Shown piece by piece: positions 9,411 through 19,100 of a stretch of DNA of 64,000 bases; position 1 is the first letter of the stretch, and each line of letters opens with the position of its first letter. Position numbers and translations under genes: made by a program. Origin of the DNA: an uncultured Bacilli bacterium (GTDB lineage: Bacteria > Bacillota_I > Bacilli_A > RF39 > UBA660). The stretch lies in the NCBI GenBank assembly GCA_910580185.1, contig CAJTWC010000002.1, positions 62,001 through 126,000 on the forward strand, written 5' to 3'. The notes beneath the pieces were generated by a model. The model had not been told where the DNA came from, did no database searches, and worked only from the letters and a program-made list of their open reading frames with translations.

Positions 9411-9836
9411 TTAGTCTTTGATTTCAATTCCCATGTTTTTAGCAGTTCCTGCAACTATTTTCATAGCTTCTTCTACAGTATATGCATTTAAATCAGGTAA
9501 TTTAATCTCAGCAATTTCTTTTAATTGTGCAGTTGTAATAGAACCAACAACTTCTGCAGAACCTTTTGTAGATCCTTTTTTTACTTTTGCAACTTTCTTG
9601 ATTAAGAATGCAGTTGGTGGAGTTAAAAATCTTAACTCAAAACTTCTGTCATCGTATACAGAAATTTCAACTGGAACGATATCTCCCATCTTATCTTTAG
9701 TTGCGTCATTATATTTAACACAAAATTCACCAGAGTTAACACCTAATGGTCCAAGTGCAGTACCTACTGGTGGAGCAGGTGTAGCTTTACCTGCTGGTAA
9801 TTGTAATTTTAACTTTCTTACTAATTCCTTTGCCAC
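9411..9836 (-). CDS. rplK: 50S ribosomal protein L11
   Basis: 141 residues. The family signature PAGKATPAPPVGTALGPLGVN and the C-terminal RNA-binding domain (TAQLKEIAEIK, VEEAMKIVAGTAKNMGIEI) are clear. L11 binds the GTPase centre of 23S rRNA. The open frame extends to a GTG at 9845, but that codon is part of the SD itself (AGGAGGTG); the GTG at 9834-9836 (VAKELVRK) has correct spacing and matches the family start. Confidence 0.97.
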   Translation of the reverse strand: MAKELVRKLKLQLPAGKATPAPPVGTALGPLGVNSGEFCVKYNDATKDKMGDIVPVEISVYDDRSFELRFLTPPTAFLIKKVAKVKKGSTKGSAEVVGSITTAQLKEIAEIKLPDLNAYTVEEAMKIVAGTAKNMGIEIKD

Positions 9837-9955
9837 GAAAAACACCTCCTATAATAAATTTTTTCGCGAGTGGTCAAATAGCCTTTATTTTTTAATCCGC
9901 GCCTTCCACTTTCTTTTCTTTCATCATCTATATAAAATATATAGCTGCGCCTTCA

Positions 9956-9985
9956 ATTTTAGCACAGTATATATGACAAAAGCAA
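9956..9985 (-). promoter_or_regulatory. Possible promoter of rplK-rplA
   Basis: Minus strand: TTGCTT (9980-9985), 18 bases, TAAAAT (9956-9961), followed by a 115-base leader. A short AAGTAT/ATACTT stem overlapping the region could be the nusG terminator. The -35 is imperfect. Confidence 0.45.
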
Positions 9986-9998
9986 GTATTTTTTATAC

Positions 9999-10535
9999 TT
10001 ATTCTTTTGTAAATTGTGTTAATTCTAATTCAACGGTAGTTTCTTGACCAAATAAGTCGATTGATACTTGAGCAATTCCATTATCTATATCAAGTTCAAC
10101 AATCTTACCTGCAAGCATCTTAAATGGCCCATCAGTAATTTTAACATTGTCACCAACTTCATAATTAACCTCAACTACTTCGCCAGTATAACCAATTTCT
10201 TTAAAGATTCTTTCTACCTCATCATCATATAATGGAACTGGTTTAGCTCCCTTACCTGATGATCCTAAAAATCCAGTTACTCCAGGAGTATTACGAACGA
10301 TATACCATGATTCATCAGACATTATCATTTCAACTAATACATAACCTGGGAATAACTTCTTAAGTTTCTCTTTTTTCTTTCCATCTTTTATTTCTACTTC
10401 TTTTCTTTCTGGAACAATTACTCTAAAAATATTTTCTTGCTGTTCCATTGAGTTAATTCTCATATCTAACTTTTCTTTTACTTTAGTTTCATGTCCAGAA
10501 TACGTATTAACAACATACCACTTTTTTTCTTCCAT
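9999..10535 (-). CDS. nusG: Transcription termination/antitermination factor NusG
   Basis: 178 residues. NGN domain (KKWYVVNTYSGHETKVKEKL, FPGYVLVEM, RNTPGVTGFLG) followed by a KOW domain (YEVGDNVKITDGPFKMLAGKIVEL). It binds RNA polymerase and links it to Rho or ribosomes. The ATG at 10533-10535 matches Bacillus NusG and lies one base after the secE stop; the frame is also open from a TTG at 10544. The GGAG at 10549-10552 is rather far from the ATG and close to the TTG, so the exact start is uncertain. Confidence 0.96.
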   Translation of the reverse strand: MEEKKWYVVNTYSGHETKVKEKLDMRINSMEQQENIFRVIVPERKEVEIKDGKKKEKLKKLFPGYVLVEMIMSDESWYIVRNTPGVTGFLGSSGKGAKPVPLYDDEVERIFKEIGYTGEVVEVNYEVGDNVKITDGPFKMLAGKIVELDIDNGIAQVSIDLFGQETTVELELTQFTKE

Positions 10536-10536
10536 A

Positions 10537-10755
10537 TTACCCAATTAACTCCTTTACCTTTGATATTAATGCAATTATTAAATCAGTTGCAACAAAAAAT
10601 AAGCATATAAATAACATAAATAATAACGTTGCAACGGAAAATTTAATCAAATCTTTCTTTGAGGTCCAAATAACTTTTTTTCCTTCTTTTTTTACATCTG
10701 AAAAAAAGTCTTTTAAAAACACAAATAGGTTTCTTCTTTTTTTAGTTTTTACCAT
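10537..10755 (-). CDS. secE: Protein translocase subunit SecE
   Basis: 72 residues: a basic N-terminus (KTKKRR), the amphipathic segment DFFSDVKKEGKKVIWTSKKDL typical of SecE, and one membrane helix (FSVATLLFMLFICLFFVATDLIIALI). It clamps SecY in the Sec channel. The frame is open to 10788 but ATG 10753-10755 has AGGAG seven bases upstream. secE-nusG adjacency is standard. The rpmG gene found before secE in Bacillus is absent. Confidence 0.95.
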   Translation of the reverse strand: MVKTKKRRNLFVFLKDFFSDVKKEGKKVIWTSKKDLIKFSVATLLFMLFICLFFVATDLIIALISKVKELIG

Positions 10756-10810
10756 AATTCTTCTCCTATAAGTCCAAAATAAAAACACCTTTTTAGTGCT
10801 AACTAATTAA

Positions 10811-10839
10811 ATATTAGCACATTTATTTAAAATAGTCAA
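10811..10839 (-). promoter_or_regulatory. Promoter of secE-nusG
   Basis: Minus strand: TTGACT (10834-10839), 17 bases, TAATAT (10811-10816), at the very end of the sigma-factor gene and 56 bases before secE. Confidence 0.8.
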
Positions 10840-11465
10840 TTTATTTCATCTAGTATTTTTCGAAGCTTTATTCTTATCCTAGCTAAAGCCCCATCAATTG
10901 CTTTTTTTGTCTTACCTAGCATACTAGCAATTTCTTCATATGAGAAATTGTTAATCCTAAGTTCATATACTTCTCTTTCCAAACTAGAAAATTCAGTTGC
11001 TAGTTTCTCATTAAATAATTCATTCTTTTCCTGGCTCACTAATAAGTCCTCTATTCCGCCTGTCGAATCTGAAACAACGTTATCAAAACTTTTTTCTCCT
11101 ACATTATTTTCATAATCAAGAGAATATGATTCATTTAGTGCCTTATGTTTTTTTCTGCTTACTACTCTAACAGCACTTATCATAGATCTTTTTATACACA
11201 AAAATGCAAACGTAGAAAAACGAATGTTTTTTTGATTTCTAAATCCTTCTACTGCGTTCATTAAACCAATTAAACCTTCTTGATATAAATCATTATAATC
11301 GATACCTTTTCCTTCTACTAATTTACTATATTTGTTAGCATAATAACTTATTACAGGATCATACTTTTTTTGTAATGTAGCATTTGCATCATCACTATTA
11401 TCCGAAATCAAATATAAAAGTTCATTATCTATCTCAGGATTAGTATATTCTTTTTCCTCGATCAA
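10836..11465 (-). CDS. sigH: RNA polymerase sigma factor, SigH-like
   Basis: About 209 residues, sigma-70 family with region 2 (DLYQEGLIGLMNAVEGFRNQ, then FSTFAFLCIKRSM) and region 4 (LEREVYELRINNFSYEEIASMLGKTKKAIDGALARIRIKLRK). Its place, directly after rlmB and before secE-nusG, is that of Bacillus sigH, the sigma factor that starts sporulation and competence. The upstream GTG (11474) overlaps the SD; AGGTG is well spaced for the TTG at 11463-11465, which I prefer with moderate certainty. It follows rlmB with no gap, so the two are cotranscribed. Confidence 0.88.
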   Translation of the reverse strand: MIEEKEYTNPEIDNELLYLISDNSDDANATLQKKYDPVISYYANKYSKLVEGKGIDYNDLYQEGLIGLMNAVEGFRNQKNIRFSTFAFLCIKRSMISAVRVVSRKKHKALNESYSLDYENNVGEKSFDNVVSDSTGGIEDLLVSQEKNELFNEKLATEFSSLEREVYELRINNFSYEEIASMLGKTKKAIDGALARIRIKLRKILDEIN

Positions 11466-11474
11466 AAGTATCAC

Positions 11475-12179
11475 CTACTTTCTTTGCCTTACTACCTCAT
11501 ATATCATTATTCCTGCCGCAACGGATGCGTTAAGACTATTTATTTTACCATACATTGGTATTCTTGCAATAAAATCACAATTCTTTTTTACTAAATTACT
11601 CATTCCAAAACCTTCACTTCCAATTATTATACAAGTTGGAATAGTATAGTCTAGTTCATCATAAATACTGCTGTTTTCCATATCGGTACCAACTATCCAT
11701 ACACCTTTTTTCTTTAATTTTTCAATTGTCTGATTAATATTGGTTATTTGCACTATCTTAACATTATCTAATGCACCTGTTGATGTTTTCATGACCGTTG
11801 AATTAACCCCTACGCTCCTGTTTTTAGGGATTACAATATAATCAACTCCAGCGGTCTCACAAGTTCTTATTATAGCACCAAAATTATGTGGATCTTCGAT
11901 GTGATCTAATAAAACTATAAAGGGATTATCTCCTAGGTTTTCTAACATTTCTTTTTCGCTTAAATATTTATAATCATCTATTTCTAAAACTACACCTTGG
12001 TGATTTCCATCTACTTTTTTATCTAATTGTCTTTTATCCATATAATCTATGTTAACTTTGGCATTTTTTAACAATGATTCTAAATCAGAATTCATAAACG
12101 TGTTTAATAAATAAGCTTTTTTTATTTCTCTTTTATTGTTGATTAATTCTTTTGCTACGTTTTTTCCATATACATACAT
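11475..12179 (-). CDS. rlmB: 23S rRNA (guanosine-2'-O-)-methyltransferase RlmB / TrmH-family (SpoU)
   Basis: 235 residues. An N-terminal substrate-binding domain (YVYGKNVAKELINN) precedes the SpoU knot: ILLDHIEDPHNFGAIIRTCE (motif 1), IVPKNRSVGVNS, IIGSEGFGMS (motif 2) and NSLNASVAAGIMIYEVVRQ (motif 3). These build the SAM-binding trefoil knot. The ATG at 12177-12179 begins one base after the mrnC stop; its SD AGGTGAG lies inside the end of mrnC. Same order as Bacillus mrnC-yacO-sigH. Confidence 0.93.
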   Translation of the reverse strand: MYVYGKNVAKELINNKREIKKAYLLNTFMNSDLESLLKNAKVNIDYMDKRQLDKKVDGNHQGVVLEIDDYKYLSEKEMLENLGDNPFIVLLDHIEDPHNFGAIIRTCETAGVDYIVIPKNRSVGVNSTVMKTSTGALDNVKIVQITNINQTIEKLKKKGVWIVGTDMENSSIYDELDYTIPTCIIIGSEGFGMSNLVKKNCDFIARIPMYGKINSLNASVAAGIMIYEVVRQRK

Positions 12180-12180
12180 A

Positions 12181-12555
12181 TTACTCACCTATTATCTCTT
12201 TCATTATTTCATTTATTCTATCGATATCTTTATTTTTGTATAACATTCCAAATAAAGCTTCTAATGCTGTTGCTTTCTTATATGTTTTTATATCAGCATG
12301 CTTAGGTTTTGAGTTTGTTTTATAATTTCTAGCTCTACCAACCGTGTATAATTCTTCTTTGGTTAAAAAGTTTTTATTAATAAGATTTTCTAATATATTA
12401 GCTTGAGCTTCTGCACTTACATAACTAATTGCTTCCTTTTGAAGCTCATTTACTTTTACTTTAAACTTATCAGTTAAATAATTTCTTATTAAAACTTCAT
12501 AAACGGCATCACCTATATATGCTAAAACGCCCACATTAATCTCATTAATATTCAT
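12181..12555 (-). CDS. mrnC: Mini-ribonuclease 3 (23S rRNA maturation)
   Basis: 124 residues, only the RNase III catalytic domain, with no dsRNA-binding domain. Visible: NVGVLAYIGDAVYEVLIRNYL, with the catalytic Asp, GRARNYKTN, and ALEALFGMLYK near the end. It trims the ends of 23S rRNA precursor. ATG 12553-12555 has GGAAG eight bases upstream; the frame is open further to 12603 but without an SD. In Bacillus it follows cysS; here it follows a terminator after divIC instead. Confidence 0.93.
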   Translation of the reverse strand: MNINEINVGVLAYIGDAVYEVLIRNYLTDKFKVKVNELQKEAISYVSAEAQANILENLINKNFLTKEELYTVGRARNYKTNSKPKHADIKTYKKATALEALFGMLYKNKDIDRINEIMKEIIGE

Positions 12556-12594
12556 ACAAATCACTTCCAATAGTATTAAAACATATAAATATAC

Positions 12595-12618
12595 AAAAAA
12601 CAAGGAATAAACCCTTGT
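12595..12618 (-). terminator. Intrinsic terminator overlapping the divIC stop
   Basis: Minus strand: AACAAGG-GTTTATT-CCTTGTT followed by TTTTG. Confidence 0.8.
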
Positions 12619-12896
12619 TAATCTATCTTTAAAATCTTTTCTCCATATTTAGAATATAAATACTTTTCCCTTGCATATCTAGCAGCATATTCAGGGTTTT
12701 TCAATTTTTCTACATCATCTGTTAATGTTATTTCTTCTTCTTTTAACTCTTCTAGTTTTTTTGTAAGCTCCGCTTTTTCTAGTTTTTTTTCACGAATTTT
12801 AGCAAGGTTACTAACTGATGAAATTATGCATAGACATATTATAAAAAAGCATATTATTGGTAATAAAACCATTCTACGACGATCTTTTGCTTTCAT
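12618..12896 (-). CDS. divIC: Septum formation initiator, DivIC/FtsB family
   Basis: 92 residues: short basic N-terminus (KAKDRRR), one membrane helix (LPIICFFIICLCIISSV), a Lys/Glu coiled coil (~30-65), then NPEYAARYAREKYLYSKYGEKIL, the conserved end of DivIC. It acts with FtsL and DivIB in the divisome. It follows yabP-yabQ as in Bacillus and Clostridia. Confidence 0.92.
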   Translation of the reverse strand: MKAKDRRRMVLLPIICFFIICLCIISSVSNLAKIREKKLEKAELTKKLEELKEEEITLTDDVEKLKNPEYAARYAREKYLYSKYGEKILKID

Positions 12897-12946
12897 CTAT
12901 ATCAACTCCATTATATTTTTATTATATAATGATATCTATGAGTTTT

Positions 12947-13219
12947 TCAACTTTTTTTGTCGCTAAAGTAAAGGAATTGACAAAAGAAAAGACCAAATAT
13001 AAAACATATTCCAATATATATTGATAAAATACCATTATTAAGTTTATATAGCAAATAATAAAACAAGGAAACATGCGTCATTAAAAATAATAATTCAAAT
13101 ACACTTTTTACCAAAAAATTTTTAATTAACATTTTTCTAAAATATTTCAAAGTTGTTAAAAAAAACATACCATATAAAAAGGAGTAAAAAATAACTCTAA
13201 ACTGTTCATCTAAGTTCAC
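12947..13219 (-). CDS. yabQ: Spore cortex biosynthesis protein YabQ-like
   Basis: 90 residues, mostly hydrophobic, with about three membrane helices; N-terminal FYSFLYGMFFLTTLKYFRKML fits the YabQ pattern. Sequence alone is weak, but its position between yabP and divIC is diagnostic. It is needed in Bacillus for cortex formation and spore-coat anchoring in the mother cell. It starts with GTG and overlaps the yabP stop by one base (TAGTG). Shorter than Bacillus YabQ (~200 aa), lacking the hydrophilic C-terminus. Confidence 0.78.
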   Translation of the reverse strand: MNLDEQFRVIFYSFLYGMFFLTTLKYFRKMLIKNFLVKSVFELLFLMTHVSLFYYLLYKLNNGILSIYIGICFIFGLFFCQFLYFSDKKS

Positions 13220-13509
13220 TACTTAAACAGCCTCGCCATCATACCATTTTCCTTTTTATCTTTTTCATCTTCTAAATAAGATAAAGTATTTAAAATTCCT
13301 TTTATAACTATGGTACCCTCGTATGTATCAAGTTTTATTATTTCTAAATTTTTCCCTTTAATTCCAAGGATGCCTGCGGTAGTTTCTAACAAAAACTCTT
13401 CATTATCAAAACTATCAATTTTTACAATACCATTTATTTGAATATTTTGTCTTTCAGTTACTACTATATTATGATTTAAAAATTCTAACTTATCAGTTTC
13501 TTTGTTCAT
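13219..13509 (-). CDS. yabP: Sporulation protein YabP
   Basis: 96 residues. Matches the YabP/YqfC beta-rich domain: LEFLNHNIVVTERQNIQINGIVKIDSFDNEEF, then LETTAGILGIKGKNLEI and GTIVIKGILNTLSYLED. In Bacillus it is a membrane-associated mother-cell protein required for the spore cortex. SD AGGAGG. Coupled to yabQ by a one-base overlap; yabP-yabQ-divIC is a conserved trio of spore formers. Confidence 0.9.
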   Translation of the reverse strand: MNKETDKLEFLNHNIVVTERQNIQINGIVKIDSFDNEEFLLETTAGILGIKGKNLEIIKLDTYEGTIVIKGILNTLSYLEDEKDKKENGMMARLFK

Positions 13510-13532
13510 GGTTCCTCCTGATAAATTATATT

Positions 13533-13560
13533 AAAAAAAAAAGAAAGTATTCTAACTTTC
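13533..13560 (-). terminator. Intrinsic terminator overlapping the spoVG stop
   Basis: Minus strand: GAAAGT-TAGAAT-ACTTTC followed by ten T residues. Confidence 0.85.
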
Positions 13561-13809
13561 CTTTTTGTATTCTTCTATTATTGCTTCTTCTATAGTTTCT
13601 CTTAATTCCTTATTAACTGGATAAACATAGTCAACATATTTATCATCTGCTATTTTTCTATTTGGCATTGCTGCAAACATTCTTTCATTTCCTTCGATAA
13701 TTCTTATACCGTTTATTTTAAGAACACCATCTAATTCTATTACGGCATATCCTTTTACTCTTGAGTTTTCTTTTTCTTCTTTTTGAACTTTTACGTTAGT
13801 AACTTGCAT
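13552..13809 (-). CDS. spoVG: SpoVG, RNA-binding regulator
   Basis: 85 residues, typical SpoVG length. Conserved core: VKGYAVIELDGVLKINGIRIIEG, MFAAMPNRKIADDKYVDYVYPV, ending RETIEEAIIEEYKK. SpoVG is a small RNA/DNA-binding protein that affects septation during sporulation in Bacillus and virulence genes in staphylococci. Here it lies alone between the adhesin operon and yabP, away from its usual partner glmU, with its own terminator. Confidence 0.95.
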   Translation of the reverse strand: MQVTNVKVQKEEKENSRVKGYAVIELDGVLKINGIRIIEGNERMFAAMPNRKIADDKYVDYVYPVNKELRETIEEAIIEEYKKES

Positions 13810-13856
13810 TCTATCACTCCTTAGGTTTATTACAATTATATTCTAACATAATAATG

Positions 13857-13886
13857 AAAAAAATAGCAAATTAATTGCTATTTTTT
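13857..13886 (-). terminator. Intrinsic terminator after the adhesin operon
   Basis: Minus strand: AAAAAATAGCAA-TTAA-TTTGCTATTTTTT, overlapping the stop of the thioester protein. Confidence 0.82.
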
Positions 13887-16190
13887 AAATTTCTTTCTTA
13901 AGAATATTAATAATGCTAGTATAACTACTAAACCACCAATTAATAGAACATAATTAATCACTTTTCTACCAGTAATAATTGTTACAACTAATTCTGCAGA
14001 ATCATAGCTTCCTGTTGTCTTTTCCTTATGATTTATTAATTGAACATTATAATAATCATCTTTTGCTTTATCACTTACCGTAAAAGTTGCTGTTGAATCC
14101 TTATCTTTTATTATACTAAACCCAACTGGAGCTTCTTTTTCAACAAACCTATATTCTCCTGCTGGTAGGCCTACTACGTTTATCATACCAGTATCAAAAG
14201 TTTCTAATAAATATGTTGAATTATTACTTTCGCTCTTTACAGTTGAATCATATTTATAAATAATTCCTTTAACATGCGTTAATAAAACATCTTTATAAAC
14301 ACCATTTTCCTTCTTTTGAAGGGAAAATTTTCCACCTGTTATTAAATTACCATTTTCATTTACTTTGTGAAATACAACTCCTGTTACACCGTTTTCCATG
14401 GTAACTGTTTGATCTTTTCCTGGTGATACAGTTACTTGTTTAGAAGGATTTGACGGTAAAGTATGACCACAAGAAGTAGCTACTTCTTTTACTTCATATT
14501 TACCTTCTAATATATTCGATATATCAAATTCACCATTACATGTTTTTATTCTATCTGTTGTACCTGTTGCACATGTTTCTGAAAGAGAATCATACGTATA
14601 TTTACCATCTATTACATTTCCTTTTGAGTCTTTATTTTCTTTGACACATACTCTTTTATTATCTTTTGTGATGATGAATATTGGACCATTTTCACGATTT
14701 TGTTCGTCAGGGCAAGTTTTTACCTGGCAAGCATCACCTGTTAGTTTAGTTTTATTACCATCTTCATCTATTGTGTATTTAAGCATTTTTAAATGTATAG
14801 GATCATTTTTTATGGTTAATGTTGCATAAGCTTTATTCTTAACAGTATGTGATGCACTGACTGTAATTGGATAAATTTTTCCATTTGTTTTAAAGCCACC
14901 TGGAGTATTAGCTTCCCTAATATAGTATGTACCTATTTTAGTAAGATTACTGTAAGTTGCAACTCCATTTTTATCAGTTGCAGTAGTTGTACCTACTTTA
15001 TTTTTTGCAGTTGCAGCCTTGTCAGTAAATATATCAAATTTTACACCCTTAATAGGCTTACTAGATTCACTATCAACCTTTGTTATTTTCACTTGATATT
15101 TAGGTTTTTCACCAGTGTATAATGATAAATAAAACGCTTTTGATGTTGAACCTTGCATCAAGTTCTGATAATTATTTTTCTTATAGTATTTAGTAGCAAA
15201 AGTATTTAATCTTTTACTACCATCATCTTTATATGTATATTTTAAAACTACTGGAATAGCCTTATTTGATGGTATTTCTTTTGTGGTAGAAAAAGTACAT
15301 TGTGCATTATTACATTTACATGTTATTCCATCAACGGTTGCACCTTTAACACAGTCTGCGTTTTTCCCGTTTATTTGGTACGTATAATATCTAAATAAAT
15401 CAGGAGCAATCTTTGATCCATGTACAAAAGTTTTATAAAAAGCTTGTTTACTATCATTATATGAAGATAACTCTTGCTTTTTTGATGTATTAGAAGTTGA
15501 TCCAGCCCATGATGGTGCAGATATATTAAATCTTGCTGCACATCTTAAAAGTGATTTATATGAACCATATATAGAACCTCTTGCCTTTATTCTCGAATAT
15601 AAACTACACTTATTAGAAACTGATGAGGCATTGTTATCATAACATGCATCTACATTACCACTATAATAAGATGTAGAATAATCCCCTCCTAGAATATCAG
15701 TTGCGTTAATTGAGCTTCTTTCACCTGTTACAAGTTCCCAAACAACTGCTTGGGCGGACGCTATACTATAATAGTTATCCCCATTTGAAGCATAACTATT
15801 CCAACATGATAATACCTTTTTTAAGTCTTCTTGAACAGCAGAATTTTTAAACCTACTATCCCATGAGCTTTTATAAAGTGATGGTATGCTTGTTGTTTCT
15901 TCATAACTATAAGAATTATTTGACGGAAAAGAAGCACCTGGTTCCACACAAAATACTTGTTGATTATCAGATGTATTTACAAAGCTTGCAATATACTTAG
16001 TTTCTCTTCTACCATAATCCTTAGTGTAATAATAAACATTGGCATATTCCATAAACCCTGGATTCTTTTTAACATAATCTCCCCATATAGTTGTATTTTT
16101 AATAGTTACGTTTCTTGCACATACAACTGATGGTAAAATACAAAAACTAATTATTATCATTAATAATATATTTAATACTTTATTCTTCAT
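13878..16190 (-). CDS. Surface adhesin with thioester domain and SpaA/CnaB-like domains
   Basis: 770 residues. Signal peptide 1-25 (ends VVCA). Residues ~50-350 look like a thioester domain: Cys81 in VFCVEPGASF and Gln147 in AQAVVWELVTG, the pair that forms a Cys-Gln thioester in Gram-positive adhesins. Then three prealbumin-like domains: ~365-455 (KITKVD...YYIREANTPGGF), ~455-600 (Cys-rich, ...YEVKEVATSCG) and ~605-715 (FHKVNENG...YRFVEKEAPVGF); the K and E of isopeptide-forming CnaB folds are in place. Ends with a membrane helix (~735-763) and RKKFKK, but no LPxTG is visible. Its ATG overlaps the end of the upstream gene by 11 bases, so both are made together. Confidence 0.85.
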   Translation of the reverse strand: MKNKVLNILLMIIISFCILPSVVCARNVTIKNTTIWGDYVKKNPGFMEYANVYYYTKDYGRRETKYIASFVNTSDNQQVFCVEPGASFPSNNSYSYEETTSIPSLYKSSWDSRFKNSAVQEDLKKVLSCWNSYASNGDNYYSIASAQAVVWELVTGERSSINATDILGGDYSTSYYSGNVDACYDNNASSVSNKCSLYSRIKARGSIYGSYKSLLRCAARFNISAPSWAGSTSNTSKKQELSSYNDSKQAFYKTFVHGSKIAPDLFRYYTYQINGKNADCVKGATVDGITCKCNNAQCTFSTTKEIPSNKAIPVVLKYTYKDDGSKRLNTFATKYYKKNNYQNLMQGSTSKAFYLSLYTGEKPKYQVKITKVDSESSKPIKGVKFDIFTDKAATAKNKVGTTTATDKNGVATYSNLTKIGTYYIREANTPGGFKTNGKIYPITVSASHTVKNKAYATLTIKNDPIHLKMLKYTIDEDGNKTKLTGDACQVKTCPDEQNRENGPIFIITKDNKRVCVKENKDSKGNVIDGKYTYDSLSETCATGTTDRIKTCNGEFDISNILEGKYEVKEVATSCGHTLPSNPSKQVTVSPGKDQTVTMENGVTGVVFHKVNENGNLITGGKFSLQKKENGVYKDVLLTHVKGIIYKYDSTVKSESNNSTYLLETFDTGMINVVGLPAGEYRFVEKEAPVGFSIIKDKDSTATFTVSDKAKDDYYNVQLINHKEKTTGSYDSAELVVTIITGRKVINYVLLIGGLVVILALLIFLRKKFKK

Positions 16191-19100
16191 CAGCTGTACC
16201 TCCTAAAATTTCTAAATCATCAACGGATGCTGTGTTAACAAATGAACCAGCTTCTTTTCTTGTTATATCAAATGCAATTGTCAAATAAACCTTTTGCCCT
16301 TCTTCTAACAAGTCATGAGCAAGGGATACGTTCGTAAGAGTACCATCCTCATTTAAGAACCAATCTTTATTTTCAGCATAATTTTCATTAAATACCATGC
16401 CATCTGGAACTGTTTCATTTACTGATTTTATATATCCAGGATAGTATTTAATATTTTCTATTTCTATTGTATAAACAACTTTTATTGATAAATTATTTAT
16501 ATCCTTGACATCTAGCTTTGCAAGTTTAGCATTACCATAATCACGCTTAGTAACTAATCCTAATTTATTAGTAACCTCTGCACTAGTTACATATTTATTA
16601 AGTTTAACTTGGAATTTTTTTCTTAGTGAAAGCCCCAAATTAATATTACTTATTGTTCTAGTGTCTGGAGTTACTGTAATAATATTGGTTTTTACAACTG
16701 GGATTTCCTCTGGCTGTTCTTCTTCAGCATCATCATTTATTGTACCAGAATCACCTTCTGATGGTTCTTGTTCTTCTGGAACTTTCTCTGGAGAACTAGT
16801 TTCAGGAGTCTTATCATCTTCTCTTGGTTTATCATCTTTATCAGAAGGTTGTTGAGAAGGTTTATTAGTATCTACCACAGAATTAGAATCACTTATAAAT
16901 ACTGAAATCTTAGATAAATCTATATAAGAATCAAGTGCAATTGTTCTTGAATACTTATCATTGTTAAAGTCTGCTGTTATATAATATTTTCCTTCACTAA
17001 AACCTGAGAACGTATATATACCTTTTTTATTAGGTGTTGTTGTATCAACTAAGGTACCATCTTCTTTAAATAAATTTAAAGTTACGTTTTCTATCTTTTT
17101 CTCAGTATCTTCCATTATACCATTATCATTAAAGTCTTCCCAAACAACGCCAGTTATTTTTTTACTTACAACACTAACAGATAAGTCCTTGAACGCTAAT
17201 TGTTCTGCTAAACCATCATACATCAAGTATGATTTAAATACATATTTATCATCTGGAGCATTATTATTAGTGGAAATAGTAACAGAGGCCTCTTTTGTAT
17301 CAAATTTATCAATGGAATCATAATGAACTCTAAACGCAGTAAGCTTACCTGAGGCTTTCGCAGTTGAACAATCTTCCCAGTCAGCCCCAGGTGCATCCTC
17401 AATTATTTTACTTGGTAATGCGGTAGTACACTCAGCTTTTACGCCTGTTGGGAAAGTTATATCATAAGTACCATTATACGTAGCTGTATCAGCATCAATA
17501 TAAGGTAATATAGTATAAACATAAGCATTAGTTACGTTTGATTCTTGATTATTATGTAATTTTGTTTTAAACACAAATTTATCATTTTTATCTATATTTG
17601 ATATTACTTGTGTTTGATTATCATTATATGCATATTGACCGTATGCTACTTTTTGACTATTTAAAACAGTGACATTACTAACATTAGTTTTATCCTTACT
17701 TGAACTTGATAAATCATTAGCTAAACTTACAGTAGTCCAATCACCAATTTGAGTGATTATTTGTAAAGTTGACTTATCTTGTGTTGTAACATCAATGCTA
17801 AAATCAAAATGAATTGCTTCTATCCATGAGTTTGGCTCTACTCCTTGATATGTGTAAGTAAGTATTGTATTGCCTTTGGAATCACGGATAATACCATTTT
17901 TATCATCAGGTTGGACTTCATAATCCGCATTATATACATAATTTATGCCTTGAGGTAAAATGAATTTTACAGGTATAGTATTTAACTTTTCGTATCCAAA
18001 TATATTTGAATTCAAAGCCATAGCTGGTGATGTAACACTAGTAGATGCATATAATGTGTAAATATCATTTTTAGTTGCATCAAGCGTTATATTAGTCTTA
18101 TCAAGGTCATCTCCCTTACCTAAGTATGTATTAGTTCTTACTTTATATGGTGTAACATACACGTTTTTAGAAGAAAGAGAATTTGATCCATCTGATGAAA
18201 CAATAGTATTTCCTGATTTAAAAGATACATGTGCTGTAGTATTAAAGGATTTATTATTTAAATCTACTGAAGCATCAGTTATCGTTTTTACTAAATAGTC
18301 GGTTCTAAGTTTTATAGTAGTTCCCGCAGGAATTTCTTTTGCTACCTTTATTTCTATATTAGTTATATTATCTTTTGTTTTATTATATGATTCAGGATCT
18401 ATATTACAACTTGTAGGACTTGTACAATATTTTATACTTATATTTTCTACTGGTATGTCTAATTCTTCTCCATAGTGTTCAAACCTCATCGAATAATACG
18501 GTGTATTTGAATCCGAACTTATAGCAATTGGAATCATATGATCCTTATTTATATCTAATAATATTTTTAAATCGGTCATATTACCATCTGCATCAGCACC
18601 ATAATTATATATAGTTTGAAGTCTTACTTGTTCTCCCATAGCTGCAGTATAATAATTTCCACTTAATTTATCTTTCGAATCATCTAATACTTTTACATAA
18701 GATTCATTTTCATTTACATACAAAGCATTTGTTAATAAATTATTTCCTGTAGAATTTTTTACGTTTTCTTTTGTTGCTGTTTTAGGATTTGATTCATTTG
18801 CCTTAGTAAAAGCAGATAATTCAATGGTTGAAACTTCTGATGCGGTTGGAACAGTTACAAAATAAGTTCCAAGTACAAAGAAGTTTTTACCATTTACGTT
18901 TCTTACCTCTAACCTATCAGATAAAGTTAAATTAGTAATAGGTAATTTATAATACGTTGGTTTAACGTCAATAATCTTTTGAATTGTTATTATATAATCT
19001 TCTTTAGTTATCGTATAAATTGCTGTTTTTTCACCAACAGAATTATAGTCTTCTGCGATGAGAGAAGAACTACAATTAGATTCTACATTACAAGTAACAG

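Noticed and set aside
13878..13990. LPxTG sortase signal at the end of the 770-aa adhesin
   Set aside because: The region before the membrane helix reads TGSYDSAELVVTIITG; no LPxTG or close variant is seen.
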